Assembly: GCF_019550915.1 (NCBI RefSeq)
Contig: NZ_JAHWCI010000009.1
Coordinates: forward strand, 124,001-188,000
DNA length: 64,000 nt
Reading direction: 5' to 3'
Source of the DNA: Mumia sp. zg.B17
Lineage (GTDB): Bacteria; Actinomycetota; Actinomycetes; Propionibacteriales; Nocardioidaceae
Part shown: piece after piece, positions 7,870-17,090 of the stretch
Numbering within the stretch: position 1 is the stretch's first letter
Layout of the letters: every line of letters begins with the position of its first letter
Made by a program: the position numbers and the translations under genes
Notes under the pieces: model-generated
What the model saw: the letters and a program-made list of their open reading frames with translations, nothing else
Databases searched by the model: none
What the model was told of the DNA's origin: nothing

Positions 7870-9183
7870 CTAGACCGCGCCGACCACCATCCAGCGGTCG
7901 GTCCGTTCACGTAGCACCAGCGTCACCATCCGCGCGAGCATGAAGCCCGCGTACGCCACCCAGAGCCACGTCAGCCCCGCGTCGAGCATCCACACCGCGA
8001 CGGCGAGCGGGGCGTACGCGATCAGGGTCACGACTCCGGCCCACGCGAGATAGGCGCCGTCGCCGGCTCCGATCAGCACGCCGTCGAGGACGAAGACCAC
8101 TCCGGACACCGGCTGCGTGAGCGCGATCACGACGAGCGCTCCGACGATCAGGTGCTGGACGTCGGGGTCGGAGGTGAAGAGCTTCGGCAGCCAGGGAACC
8201 GACGCCAGCAGCAGCACCGTGGCGACGACACCCGAGGCGACACCCCAGCCGATCATCCGGCGCGTGGTCGCTCGGGTCCCAGACACGTCGCCCGCCCCCA
8301 GCGAGCGGCCCGTCAGCGTCTGTCCGGCGATCGCGATCGCGTCCAGCGCGAACGCCAGGATCGAGACGATGGTCACCGCGACCTGGTGGGCGGCCAGCGC
8401 CGCCGAGCCCATCGTCGCCACGACCGCCGTCGCGATCAGGAGGGCGGCGCGCAGGGTGAGCGTCCGGACCACCAGCGCCACCCCTGCACGCGCGGCCTCA
8501 TGGATGCCCGCGCGGTGGGGCCGGACTGGTGCGCGCTGGGCCCGGACCGCACGGACCACGACATACCCGAGGAACAGTCCCGACCCGAGCTGGGCCACGG
8601 TGGTGCCGATCGCCGCCCCTCGGATCCCCATGTCGAGCCCGTAGACGAGGACGAGGTTGAGGATCACGTTGACCACGTTGGCCACGATCACGGTGTAGAG
8701 GGGCGTCTTGAGGTCTTGGAGGCCACGAAGCACCCCGGTCGCCGCGAGGACCACGAGCATGGCCGGGATGCCGGGAGCAGCCCACACCAGATAGGTGACG
8801 GCCTGGTCCGCGACCACGTCCGACGGTCCGAACGCGCCGACGATGATGGAGGCGCCTGCTCCGGCCAGCAGCGCGGCCAGGGCGCCGATGAGGACGGCGA
8901 GCCACAGACCGCTCATGCCCGACGCCATCGCCCCCCGCAGGTCGCCCGCGCCGATGTGGCGTCCGACCGAGGCGGTGGTGCCGTACGCGAGGAACACGCA
9001 GAGTCCGACGAAGGTCTGCAGGACCGTCGACGCGATCGCGAGCCCGGCGAGCGGGTCGGTCCCGAGGTGGCCGATGATCGCGGTGTCCGCGGCCAGCATG
9101 AGGGGCTCGGAGACGAGCGCTGCGAACGCGGGGACGGCGATCCGGAAGATCTCGCGGTCGCGTGCGTCCAGGTGCAGCCTCAC
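7870..9183 (-). CDS. MATE-family efflux transporter (DinF-like)
   Basis: MATE proteins export drugs or metabolites using a proton or sodium gradient. The 437-residue product has about 12 membrane helices in two six-helix halves. It carries the early PAFAALVSEPLMLAADTAIIG block, with the Asp typical of DinF-type MATE, and the second-half counterpart around LDAIAIAGQTLTGRSLGAGD. The start is GTG. The dinF branch sits beside lexA in some bacteria; that is not so here. The substrate is unknown. Confidence 0.9.
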   Translation of the reverse strand: MRLHLDARDREIFRIAVPAFAALVSEPLMLAADTAIIGHLGTDPLAGLAIASTVLQTFVGLCVFLAYGTTASVGRHIGAGDLRGAMASGMSGLWLAVLIGALAALLAGAGASIIVGAFGPSDVVADQAVTYLVWAAPGIPAMLVVLAATGVLRGLQDLKTPLYTVIVANVVNVILNLVLVYGLDMGIRGAAIGTTVAQLGSGLFLGYVVVRAVRAQRAPVRPHRAGIHEAARAGVALVVRTLTLRAALLIATAVVATMGSAALAAHQVAVTIVSILAFALDAIAIAGQTLTGRSLGAGDVSGTRATTRRMIGWGVASGVVATVLLLASVPWLPKLFTSDPDVQHLIVGALVVIALTQPVSGVVFVLDGVLIGAGDGAYLAWAGVVTLIAYAPLAVAVWMLDAGLTWLWVAYAGFMLARMVTLVLRERTDRWMVVGAV

Positions 9184-9243
9184 GCCGACCAGTCTGGCTC
9201 AATCGCGGCCGCGGTCGGCTCGGGGGACTCCCCGGTGCCCGCC

Positions 9244-10833
9244 TCAGTTCTGGACGTCACGCCGGCGGAACCCGACGAAGCCCGCCGTCGTCAGCGCGGC
9301 CGCCACCAGGGTGAGACACAGGATCGGCGCCCACGCCACGTCGTCGAGCGGGACGAGCGCGAGGTGGGAGAAGGGGGACAGATCCGTGATCCAGTCGGGA
9401 AACTTCAGCAGCGGTCCGAAGAACATCACGACAGCAGCGAAGCCGATGCCGAGCCAGCCCAGCGAGGCCAGACGCGGGACGAAGCCGACGAGGAGCACCG
9501 TGAGGCCGATCATCACCCAGATCGCGGGGGCATAGGTGAGGGCCGACCACGCGAGCTGGCCGACCCTGTCGTACGACCCCGAGACCACCCCGTACATCCA
9601 TCCGGTCGCCGCCCCCGCGAACACGACGCCCACCGTGGAGGCGATGACCGCGAGCGCGACGTGGCTCGCGAGGTACGTCCGGCGGCGCAGGGCCGTCGCC
9701 AGCACGGGTTCGGTCCTTCCGGCCGTCTCCTCGGCGCGGGCGCGGAGCGTCACCGCGACCCCGAACGCGGCGGTGATGATGGCGAGCATCAGCGTCGCGC
9801 TGCCGTAGAAGCCGTCGATCAGGGCCCTGCCGCCCGTCTCCCCACCCGTCAGCGACCCCGACAGGTCGCTGTCGCCGACGAGGTCGCCGACGTCGTCGCC
9901 GATGGTGCCGTACGCGGCGCCGCCGAAGGCCAGCCCGACCAGCCAACCGATGACGGCCGGGCGTTGGAGCCGCCACGCGAGCTCGTACGCCCCGCCTCGC
10001 CAGTCCTTCGACGCTGGACCGCGGCGGGGGGCGACGAGCCCCGCACCGAAGTCGCGGCGGTCGTGGAGGACATGAGCGACGGCGATCGACACGAACGTCG
10101 CCCCGAGCAGCAGGAGAGCCGGCCACCACCGTTCGTCGGCGAAGGCGCGCATCTGCTGGCCCCAGCCGATCGGTGAGAGCCACGTCGCCGCGTTGTCGCC
10201 GACGTCGCCGACGGCACGCAGTGCGTACGCCACGCCGATCGCGGCGCCGCTCAGCCCCCACGCGCCGCGACTCGTGCTGCTGACCTGGGCGAAGATCAGC
10301 GCCAGTCCCATGAACACCATCCCGGTGAGGCCGCAGGCGCATCCCAGCGCCCACGACCCCTCGGCGGGGAGCCCGGACGCGATGAGAAGGAGCGCGATCG
10401 CGGCGATGAGCGTGAGGTTCGCGGCCGTGGCGACGGTGACCGCTGCGGCGCTGGGGGCCGCGCGACCGACGGCGCCGGCACGGACGAGCTCGTCAGCGCC
10501 GTTCTCCTCGCCGGCGCGCGTCTGGCGCACGATCAAGAACGTGCTCATCAGGCCGGCGAGGACCGCGCCGAACGCCGAGGTCTGCCAGGCGGTCTGCCCA
10601 CCGATCGTGTCGAGGGCGTACTCGGGGCCGGCGATGGCGATGATCGCGGCGTTGCCCGAGAGGCTGGCGGCGAGCTGGTCGAGGTCCGCCTGCGTGGGGT
10701 AGGTGGCCTCGAGCGCGAGCGCCTGGACGGGGTAGAGCGAGGTGATGCCGAGGATCCACCACACGAGCGCCATCCGTGACCGGCGCAGCGCGAACCGCAC
10801 GAGGACTGTGGTCCCGGCGAGGGCGTCGCTCAC
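9244..10833 (-). CDS. ABC-2 type exporter permease
   Basis: This 529-residue integral membrane protein has about 12 predicted helices, beginning [18 protein letters not shown]. It belongs to the large ABC-2 permeases described as polyketide-antibiotic exporters: one chain carries two six-helix halves. The GTG start overlaps the stop of the ATPase gene by four bases, so the two are translationally coupled and form one exporter. The usual job is drug or lipid export and resistance; the substrate is unknown. Confidence 0.85.
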   Translation of the reverse strand: MSDALAGTTVLVRFALRRSRMALVWWILGITSLYPVQALALEATYPTQADLDQLAASLSGNAAIIAIAGPEYALDTIGGQTAWQTSAFGAVLAGLMSTFLIVRQTRAGEENGADELVRAGAVGRAAPSAAAVTVATAANLTLIAAIALLLIASGLPAEGSWALGCACGLTGMVFMGLALIFAQVSSTSRGAWGLSGAAIGVAYALRAVGDVGDNAATWLSPIGWGQQMRAFADERWWPALLLLGATFVSIAVAHVLHDRRDFGAGLVAPRRGPASKDWRGGAYELAWRLQRPAVIGWLVGLAFGGAAYGTIGDDVGDLVGDSDLSGSLTGGETGGRALIDGFYGSATLMLAIITAAFGVAVTLRARAEETAGRTEPVLATALRRRTYLASHVALAVIASTVGVVFAGAATGWMYGVVSGSYDRVGQLAWSALTYAPAIWVMIGLTVLLVGFVPRLASLGWLGIGFAAVVMFFGPLLKFPDWITDLSPFSHLALVPLDDVAWAPILCLTLVAAALTTAGFVGFRRRDVQN

Positions 10834-11759
10834 GATGACAGCTCTGTCGACGGCTCGGTGTCCTCCGACGGGTCGTCGCCGTAGTGGCGGAGAAACATCT
10901 CCTCGAGGGTCGGCGGGGAGCTGGAGAGTGCGGTGATGCCAAACGCGCCCAGCCGTGCGAGCACGTCACCGATCCGAGGGGTGTCGACGTCGAAGCGCGC
11001 TCGGGTCCCGTCGGCCTCGGTCACGAGATCGTGGATGCCGCTGAGCTGGGTGATCCCGTCGATCGGTCGCTCCGTGGAGACGTCGATCGACGTGCGCGTC
11101 AGGTGGCGCATCTGGACGAGCGTCCCGGACTCGACCGTGCGGCCCTCCCGGATGATCGTGACGCGGTCGCACAGCGCCTCGACCTCGCTGAGGATGTGGC
11201 TGGAGAGCAGGACGGTGCGTCCCTCCTCGCGGACCTCCTGGATGCACTCCCGGAAGACCTCCTCCATCACCGGGTCGAGTCCGGAGGTGGGCTCGTCGAG
11301 CAGCAGGAGCTCGGCGTCCGAGGCGAGACCGGCGACGAGTGCGACCTTCTGCCGGTTGCCCTTGGAGTAGGTGCGGCCGCGTTTGGTCGGGTCGAGCTGG
11401 AAGCGCTCGAGCAGCTCGTCGCGCCGTCCGCGGTCGACGCCGCCGCGCAGCCGCCCGAGGAGGTCGATGACCTCGCCGCCCGAGAGGTTGGGCCACAAGG
11501 TCACGTCTCCCGGCACGTAGGCGAGGCGCCGGTGCAGCGCCGTGGCCTCGGACCACGGGTCTCCGCCGAGGAGCAGAGCGGTGCCGGAGTCCTTGCGCAG
11601 GAGACCGAGGAGGATGCGGATGGCGGTGGACTTGCCTGCGCCGTTGGGGCCGAGGAAGCCGTGGACCTCGCCGGTGGCCACCGTGAGGTCGAGCCCGTCG
11701 AGGGCGTGCGTGGTGCCGAAGCTCTTGTGGAGCCCTGCGATCTCGATCGCCTGAGTCAC
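10830..11759 (-). CDS. ABC exporter ATP-binding protein
   Basis: The 309-residue ATPase has Walker A (GPNGAGKST, about residues 38-46), the Q-loop, a divergent signature segment (YSKGNRQKV), Walker B ([13 protein letters not shown]) and the switch His in LLSSHILSE. The roughly 90-residue C-terminal extension is typical of DrrA/CcmA-like exporters. It is coupled by overlap to the permease downstream and starts from a GTG 90 bases from a divergent regulator gene. It powers export by the pair. Confidence 0.92.
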   Translation of the reverse strand: MTQAIEIAGLHKSFGTTHALDGLDLTVATGEVHGFLGPNGAGKSTAIRILLGLLRKDSGTALLLGGDPWSEATALHRRLAYVPGDVTLWPNLSGGEVIDLLGRLRGGVDRGRRDELLERFQLDPTKRGRTYSKGNRQKVALVAGLASDAELLLLDEPTSGLDPVMEEVFRECIQEVREEGRTVLLSSHILSEVEALCDRVTIIREGRTVESGTLVQMRHLTRTSIDVSTERPIDGITQLSGIHDLVTEADGTRARFDVDTPRIGDVLARLGAFGITALSSSPPTLEEMFLRHYGDDPSEDTEPSTELSS

Positions 11760-11771
11760 CTCACGGACGTT

Positions 11772-11792
11772 ACAGATGATTCAGAAATCTGT
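11772..11792. promoter_or_regulatory. Candidate operator between the ABC operon and its regulator
   Basis: ACAGAT (11772-11777) and ATCTGT (11787-11792) form a perfect inverted repeat with nine bases between, in the 90-base gap shared by the divergent ABC operon and the MarR/GbsR-like gene. The stretch is much richer in A/T than its surroundings. A second, imperfect palindrome TTCAGAAATCTGTGAA overlaps it. Confidence 0.5.
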
Positions 11793-11849
11793 GAAGATAA
11801 ATACAGCGAACCTCGGAACCTCGAGTCGTACGAGCGGAGGTGGGATGCG

Positions 11850-12344
11850 ATGGCCAACGACACCTTGACGGACTTCGTCGACCAGTTCTCGACGATCTTG
11901 CGGGACTCCGGGGTGCCGCCGATGCCGGCGCGGACCTTCGCGTACGTCCTCGGGCTCGGGCGCCCCAGCTACACGGCCGCCGACCTCGCGGAAACGACCG
12001 GCGCGAGCCCCGCGGCGATCTCGGGTGCCGTCACCTACCTGATCGGGGTCGGCATGCTCGAGCGCCATGGTGGCGCCGACCGGCGCCACCACTACCGCCT
12101 GCCGCCCGGTGACCTGTGGGCCTCGATGATCAGGCGACGCGAGGCGATCCTCGTCCGCCGGTACGAGGCGCTCGCGCAGGCTGCGACGGACCTCGGTGGG
12201 CGGCACGACGAGCACGGTGCACCGCTAGAGCTGGGCGCGATGCTCTTCTCGTTCATGGCCGAGGACGTTCCCGCGATGCTCGCCCGGTGGGAGGCGTATC
12301 GCGACGCGAGGCTCGACGAGCTGAACCACCCACCGGCGCGGTGA
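11850..12344 (+). CDS. MarR/GbsR-like transcriptional regulator
   Basis: The product is 164 residues with a winged helix-turn-helix over about 25-95 (YTAADLAETTGASPAAISGA as recognition region, then the wing GGADRRHHYRL) and a helical C-terminal dimer region. This arrangement matches the GbsR branch of MarR-like regulators. The frame is open for 970 bases upstream, but ATG 11850, preceded by CGGAGGTGG, gives the family length. It faces the ABC exporter operon and probably represses it and itself through the palindrome between them; that is inference from position. Confidence 0.8.
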   Translation: MANDTLTDFVDQFSTILRDSGVPPMPARTFAYVLGLGRPSYTAADLAETTGASPAAISGAVTYLIGVGMLERHGGADRRHHYRLPPGDLWASMIRRREAILVRRYEALAQAATDLGGRHDEHGAPLELGAMLFSFMAEDVPAMLARWEAYRDARLDELNHPPAR

Positions 12345-12408
12345 CGGGAGAGGTTAGAAGGCTTCCCGCCTGTGTGCAACTTGGCGAGACACGCCCGTAC
12401 GCGAGTTT

Positions 12409-12547
12409 CGATCCACACGTGTGGGACATCATTTCCCCAGGTCAACCCACAGATGTGGACAGCGCGACAGGGCAATCCACACAGATACCCACAACCTGTG
12501 CACATGCATGAGCACCTTTATCCACATCAATGGATGAGTCGTCCACA
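12409..12547. promoter_or_regulatory. Cluster of DnaA-box-like sites upstream of dnaB
   Basis: In 139 bases there is one perfect box TTATCCACA (12518-12526) and several near matches: TCGTCCACA (12539-12547), TGTGGACAG on the other strand (12454-12462), CAATCCACA (12473-12481), CGATCCACA (12409-12417) and ATACCCACA (12485-12493). A 12-bp palindrome CCACACGTGTGG (12413-12424) joins two half-boxes back to back, and TGTGCACA lies at 12497-12504. The region from 12345 to 12775 has no gene. DnaA could bind here to regulate dnaB, to titrate DnaA or to load helicase. Confidence 0.6.
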
Positions 12548-12690
12548 GAGCCTGTGATGTGTGACTTCGCCGAGAGCCGTCCACGCGCGTAGGTTGCATC
12601 TCGTTCGGTGGTTCTCGAGAAGTCGTCTCGTCCGGGAGGTCGACGCGGGTTCTTCGAAGGTCCGTCGGTGGTCCCCCGTACGCTCGAGGT

Positions 12691-12710
12691 GAATGACATC
12701 CGTGTCATTC
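12691..12710. promoter_or_regulatory. Perfect inverted repeat upstream of dnaB
   Basis: GAATGACA-TCCG-TGTCATTC is a perfect 8-4-8 inverted repeat 66 bases before the chosen dnaB start. Its size suits a dimeric repressor; as RNA it would form a hairpin in the leader. No regulator gene is adjacent to suggest the protein. Confidence 0.45.
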
Positions 12711-12775
12711 CGTGCGGCGTCCGTGGGTCCGCGGTGTCCGTGACGGGGTTCGAGCGTATGAGGAGTGGACTCGCG

Positions 12776-14167
12776 TTGAGCGTTGCCGAGCTGGGAGCGG
12801 TGCCTGAGCCGCCGGACGACGACTACGGCTACGGAGGCAGCCAGGTCGACCGCACCCCACCTCAGGACAACAACGCCGAGCAGTCGGTCCTCGGCGCGAT
12901 GATGCTCTCCAAGGACGCCATCGCCGACGTCCTCGAGTCGGTCAAGTCGATCGACTTCTACCGACCGGCGCACGAGGAGATCTTCGACGCGATCCTCGAC
13001 CTCTACGGTCGTGGCGAGCCGGCCGACGCCGTGACGGTCGCGGCCGCGCTGCAGAAGCGTGGCGAGCTCGCGAAGGTCGGCGGCGCTCCCTACCTGCACA
13101 CACTCGTCGCCAACGTTCCGATCGCCGCCAACGCGGGCTACTACGCCGACATCGTGCGCGAGAAGGCGATCCTGCGGCGGCTCATCTCGGCCGGCACCAA
13201 GATCGCGCAGATGGGCTACGCCGGAGAGGGCGAGATCGACGACATCGTCGACACGGCCCAGTCGGAGGTCTTCGGGGTCACCGAGCAGCGCACGAGCGAG
13301 GACTACTCGGTCCTGAACGACCTCATGGAGGCCACGTTCGACGAGCTCGAGGCGATCGCCGCCCGCGACGGTCAGATGGCAGGTGTCCCCACCGGGTTCA
13401 CCGACCTCGACCGGCTCACCAACGGCTTCCACCCCGGCCAGATGATCGTCGTCGCCGCACGACCCGGTGTCGGCAAGTCCACCCTCGGCCTCGACGTCTG
13501 CCGCTCGGCGGCGATCAAGCACGGTCTGACGACCGCCATCTTCTCGCTGGAGATGAGCCGCATCGAGATCACGATGCGCCTGCTGTCCGCCGAGGCTCGG
13601 GTCGGCCTCCACGAGATGCGGTCCGGCTCGTTGAGCGACGACCAGTGGGCCAAGCTCGCGCGCCGGATGGGTGAGGTCTCGACCGCGCCGATGTTCATCG
13701 ACGACTCGCCCAACATGACGATGATGGAGATCCGCGCGAAGGCGCGGCGCCTCAAGCAGCGCCACGACCTCAAGATGATCGTCATCGACTACCTCCAGCT
13801 GATGACGTCGGGCAAGAAGGTCGAGAGCCGCCAGGTCGAGGTCTCGGAGTTCTCGCGTCAGATCAAGCTGCTCGCCAAGGAGCTCGAGGTGCCGATCATC
13901 GCGATCAGCCAGCTCAACCGTGGCTCCGAGCAGCGCACCGACAAGCGCCCGATGCTGTCAGATCTGCGTGAGTCCGGCTCGATCGAGCAGGACGCCGACA
14001 TCGTGGTGCTCCTGCACCGCCCCGACATGTACGAGCAGGAGTCGGAGCGCCTCGGCGAGGCCGACTTCATCGTCGCCAAGAACCGCTCCGGCCAGCCGGG
14101 TACGGCCACGGTGACGTTCCAGGGTCACTACTCTCGCTTCATCGACATGCCGAAGGAGTTCGGCTGA
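12776..14167 (+). CDS. dnaB: Replicative DNA helicase DnaB
   Basis: DnaB is the hexameric helicase that opens the fork and works with primase. The 463-residue length is normal. The N-terminal domain begins with RTPPQDNNAEQSVLGAMML. The RecA-like motor has Walker A (ARPGVGKSTLGLD), Walker B (MIVIDYLQLM) and SQLNRGSEQR. Neither common intein site is occupied. TTG 12776 is chosen because AGGAG lies ten bases before it and the product then starts like other DnaB proteins; ATG 12758 is the alternative. The long gap upstream holds DnaA-like boxes. Confidence 0.95.
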   Translation: MSVAELGAVPEPPDDDYGYGGSQVDRTPPQDNNAEQSVLGAMMLSKDAIADVLESVKSIDFYRPAHEEIFDAILDLYGRGEPADAVTVAAALQKRGELAKVGGAPYLHTLVANVPIAANAGYYADIVREKAILRRLISAGTKIAQMGYAGEGEIDDIVDTAQSEVFGVTEQRTSEDYSVLNDLMEATFDELEAIAARDGQMAGVPTGFTDLDRLTNGFHPGQMIVVAARPGVGKSTLGLDVCRSAAIKHGLTTAIFSLEMSRIEITMRLLSAEARVGLHEMRSGSLSDDQWAKLARRMGEVSTAPMFIDDSPNMTMMEIRAKARRLKQRHDLKMIVIDYLQLMTSGKKVESRQVEVSEFSRQIKLLAKELEVPIIAISQLNRGSEQRTDKRPMLSDLRESGSIEQDADIVVLLHRPDMYEQESERLGEADFIVAKNRSGQPGTATVTFQGHYSRFIDMPKEFG

Positions 14168-14269
14168 GCACTGGCGTGGCGTAGCGCGGCCTCCGGCGAC
14201 GTGGGCGTGGGACGGAGAAGCGCGCCTGCGGATGAAGCGCAGCAGCGGATGTCCCCGGGAGGAGGTCCA

Positions 14270-14998
14270 GTGGCCAAGCAGACCACTGACGACATGAACA
14301 CCGGACTGACAAGCCCGACCGCCGTCCCGCCTGCGAAGGAGCCGACGTGGCTTCGGCGTCGCTGGCGGCGACTGGTCCCGATCGGCATGCTCGCCGCCGC
14401 CGCAGCAGTTGCAGCTGCAGAGCTGACGCTCGGTGGCAGCTCAGCCTTCGCGTCATGGACGGTGAAGCCGGAACCCCTCACCGGTCCGGACACCGCCGCA
14501 GTCGCGGACACCTGCCGTACCAGGCTCGAGATGCCCGACGGTGACAACCAGACCCTGCTGGCCGAGCGACGCGGTGGCTGGACGTACGTCTTCATCTCCG
14601 CACCCATCGGTGAGGCAACCTGCCTGATGCGCAACGCGGCAGCCGGCCAGGACCCTGAGGGCCACGAGATCTTCGCCGACCTCGCCGAACCCACCCCGAC
14701 GGCAACGGTGGACCCTCGCCAGATCGTCGAGACCGGAAGCACCGGCGTCAGCACCGACGAGGGCTGGTTCCGCAGAGGATGGCTGACCTGGACCTACGGG
14801 TACGCAGGCAACGACGTCACCAGCGTGACGGTCCGAACTCCTCTCGGGACCGACGTCGAAGCGACGGTCAGGAACGGACGCTTCGCCGCATGGTGGCCCT
14901 CAGAACGGCCGAGCAGCAAGCACCCCGAAGTCATGGGCGCGTGGCACTACACCGTTACCCTGAGCGACGGCAGCACGCAAGGTCGGGGTCCGCACTAG
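14270..14998 (+). CDS. Hypothetical membrane-anchored protein
   Basis: This 242-residue protein is not recognised. After about 35 polar residues and a basic RRRWRRL stretch comes one helix (about 42-62, VPIGMLAAAAAVAAAELTLG). The rest, about 175 residues, should lie outside the membrane. It contains paired Cys residues near 80 and 118, and a C-terminal beta-rich part (WHYVTLSDGS-like, ending QGRGPH). GTG 14270 follows GGGAGGAGGT. The gene follows dnaB by about 100 bases on the same strand. Its stop shares the bases CTAG with the stop of the facing gene. Confidence 0.7.
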   Translation: MAKQTTDDMNTGLTSPTAVPPAKEPTWLRRRWRRLVPIGMLAAAAAVAAAELTLGGSSAFASWTVKPEPLTGPDTAAVADTCRTRLEMPDGDNQTLLAERRGGWTYVFISAPIGEATCLMRNAAAGQDPEGHEIFADLAEPTPTATVDPRQIVETGSTGVSTDEGWFRRGWLTWTYGYAGNDVTSVTVRTPLGTDVEATVRNGRFAAWWPSERPSSKHPEVMGAWHYTVTLSDGSTQGRGPH

Positions 14999-15348
14999 TG
15001 CGAGCGGCGACGTGGCGAGGTCAGGTGCTCGAGCGCGACGGCGGCGAGCGCCACGACCGCTGCGAAGGACAGCAGCGCTGCGAACGCGAATGTCCAGAGA
15101 AGGTAGTCGACGAAGACCTCGGCGTAGCGGTCAAGGGCGGGGCCCCGGCTCCACCCGTTGAGGCCGGGTACGAGCCACGCGGCGACGGCGCCGATCGCGG
15201 CGGCTCCCATCGCGATGGTCGCGCCGGCGAACACCCAGCGGACGACGACGTGGAGACTCGTGTACGCGGCCGCCGCGACCCCGAGCGGGATGCTCACCAT
15301 GACGGCGACGGGCAACACCCCGAAAAAGAGGTATCCACTCTCCGTCAT
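14995..15348 (-). CDS. Small integral membrane protein
   Basis: The 117-residue product has three predicted helices (about 7-30, 42-62 and 83-108) and a short basic C-terminal tail, TSPRRRSH. No family is recognised. ATG 15348 (TESGYLFFG) is preferred to an ATG nine codons upstream. The stop codon is formed from the same CTAG that ends the convergent gene, so the two genes overlap by four bases. Confidence 0.55.
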   Translation of the reverse strand: MTESGYLFFGVLPVAVMVSIPLGVAAAAYTSLHVVVRWVFAGATIAMGAAAIGAVAAWLVPGLNGWSRGPALDRYAEVFVDYLLWTFAFAALLSFAAVVALAAVALEHLTSPRRRSH

Positions 15349-15442
15349 CGCGCGAGTCTGCCAGACCGGCGACACCGAGCCCGCGGGCGCCTACCGCATC
15401 GCCACCGCTCCGTGTCCTGGCCGACCACTAGGTTGTGTGAGC

Positions 15443-15835
15443 ATGAACGCCAACGAGCTGCTGACGCGGCTGTGCCAGGCCATCGACGCGCACGCGTGGG
15501 ACGAGTTGGCCCCGCTGCTCCACGAGGACTTCGTCTGCCGATATGTGCACACGGGTGAGACCTTCGACCGAGACTCGTGGGTACGCCTCAACGCCGACTA
15601 CCCAGGGTTCGAGCACCTCGTCATCGACGACCTCGTGGCGTCCGGAGACAGGGCTGTGGCCCGCTGCCACGTGACCGCCCGGGCTGACGGCGAGCTCGTG
15701 CACTTCGAGGTCGCGACGTTCATCACCGCAACCGACAGCCAGATTTCGTCGATGACCGAGGTGTGGACGGACGTCGACGCCGTGCCGCCGACGGCGACGC
15801 GCCCGGTGTCGAGCCTCCCGTCGCCACTCAGGTAG
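15443..15835 (+). CDS. SnoaL/NTF2-like fold protein
   Basis: The 130-residue product has the cone-shaped NTF2 layout: an N-terminal helix pair (NANELLTRLCQAIDAHAWDELAPLL), then HEDFVCRYVHTGETF and a curved sheet including VARCHVTARADGE and FEVATFITAT. Such proteins are isomerases, cyclases or simple ligand binders, often orphan; no function can be given. Its last eight bases overlap the end of the convergent hipA-like gene. Confidence 0.7.
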   Translation: MNANELLTRLCQAIDAHAWDELAPLLHEDFVCRYVHTGETFDRDSWVRLNADYPGFEHLVIDDLVASGDRAVARCHVTARADGELVHFEVATFITATDSQISSMTEVWTDVDAVPPTATRPVSSLPSPLR

Positions 15836-17090
15836 GTGCGCCGAACCCGAACCCGAACGCGTTGCGCACGTTCGCGTCGAGAGACGAGAACGACTCCTCG
15901 TACCTCTCGATCTCGCGGCCGGTCGCGCCGTTGCTCTCGGCGACCTGCCGCCACCGACGGACCACCTCGGCGACCTCGGCGACGACGCGTCGCGCCTGCG
16001 CTGGGTCGAGGCCGCAGTATGGCGCGAACGCCATCAGACCCCGTCCGGTGTCCCTCGGCTGGTACGACCCCGCGATGCTCGTCGCGCGGGAGGCGCCCGC
16101 GTCCGGATTCGGGTTGAGGTCGAAGGCGGGAGCGAGCCGCCACCCGGCGCCTTCACGGAGGAAGCCGTGGTTGCGCAGGTGGTTGTCGGTGTTGTGGATG
16201 AGGGCACCGACCGCGACGAGGCGATAGAGCACCACCAGGTCGTCACGAGGCGCGACGCCCTCGAAACGCAGGGCGTCGGCGACGTCCTCGTACTCGGCGG
16301 TGCCGCCGTCGCCGTGCTCCTGCGCGAGGGTCCGCGCGCTGATGTAGGGGACTCGATCCTCACCGCGCCGGTCGAAGCGCTCGACCAGGAGGACGCCTCG
16401 TCCCGCGACGGTCACGATCCGCCGCCGCGGCGTCGGCACGCCGGCGGCCTCGGCAAGGTCGAGCGCCGTCTTCTCCCAGACAGCGCGGTCGACGCGGTCA
16501 CCCAGCATCGGGAACTTCGCAAGGCACAGCCGGCCGTCGTCGACGACCGCCGCCTTGGGGAGCGCGCCGCCGAGCGCGCCGGTCCCAGCATCGAGCATCG
16601 TCTTGACCGCTTCGCGCCAACCCGTCGGGGACTCCTCGACGATCACGTCTGCGGCGTGCAGGAGCACGTCGAGCTCGAGCATCTTCGGGACGCCGACCGA
16701 CTCCTGCAGGAACGGCCCGTCGCCGACACGGAACCGGAGCGCTCCCTGACGGGTGACATCACTGACACCCAGGAGGAAGTCGAGGGCGTTCAGCTCCGAC
16801 GGGAGATCGGCGCCGGCCAGGTTGTCGGCCCGCCGCTGCATCGTCAGGAGGTTCTTGCCCCAGTGGTCCGGCGAGGAGTCCTGCAGCGAGAGGGGGAGCC
16901 CGTCCCGTACGAGGTGCGCCGCGTCGTCGAGCGGCATGGCCGGCTCGAGCGCGTAGGCGTCGGTGCGGGAGAGGTAGTCGTAGGAGTAGCGGAAGGTCGA
17001 GGACAGCACGCGACCCTCGGTGACGGTGAGTGTCCCGACCTCGACGTCCTCGCCACCCAGTCGCGTGACCACGTCGATCTGTCGGTTCAT
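15828..17090 (-). CDS. hipA: HipA-family serine/threonine kinase toxin
   Basis: HipA kinases phosphorylate cytosolic targets (glutamyl-tRNA synthetase in E. coli) and slow growth until neutralised by HipB. The 420-residue product has the N-terminal coupling subdomain (GTLTVTEGRVLSSTFRY) and the HipA core. It has LCLAKFPM with the ATP-binding Lys, the catalytic-loop motif NTDNHLRNHG and the metal-binding LAPAFDLNPNP, so the active site looks intact. The ATG overlaps the stop of the HTH gene by four bases (ATGA), the usual antitoxin-first order. Confidence 0.9.
   Translation of the reverse strand: MNRQIDVVTRLGGEDVEVGTLTVTEGRVLSSTFRYSYDYLSRTDAYALEPAMPLDDAAHLVRDGLPLSLQDSSPDHWGKNLLTMQRRADNLAGADLPSELNALDFLLGVSDVTRQGALRFRVGDGPFLQESVGVPKMLELDVLLHAADVIVEESPTGWREAVKTMLDAGTGALGGALPKAAVVDDGRLCLAKFPMLGDRVDRAVWEKTALDLAEAAGVPTPRRRIVTVAGRGVLLVERFDRRGEDRVPYISARTLAQEHGDGGTAEYEDVADALRFEGVAPRDDLVVLYRLVAVGALIHNTDNHLRNHGFLREGAGWRLAPAFDLNPNPDAGASRATSIAGSYQPRDTGRGLMAFAPYCGLDPAQARRVVAEVAEVVRRWRQVAESNGATGREIERYEESFSSLDANVRNAFGFGFGAPT

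Noticed and set aside
8152-10176. 674-codon open frame on the upper strand
   Set aside because: It spans, antisense, parts of the MATE and ABC permease genes and has non-protein-like Arg/Asp/Gly composition.
10884-11849. Upstream extension of the MarR/GbsR-like gene
   Set aside because: It is antisense to the ABC ATPase gene; a good start with ribosome binding site exists at 11850.
12345-12775. Region as the chromosomal origin oriC
   Set aside because: DnaA-like boxes are present, but dnaA, dnaN, rpmH and an A/T-rich unwinding stretch are absent. Called a DnaA-box cluster only.
12776-14167. Intein in DnaB
   Set aside because: The length is normal and the Walker A and Walker B blocks are uninterrupted.
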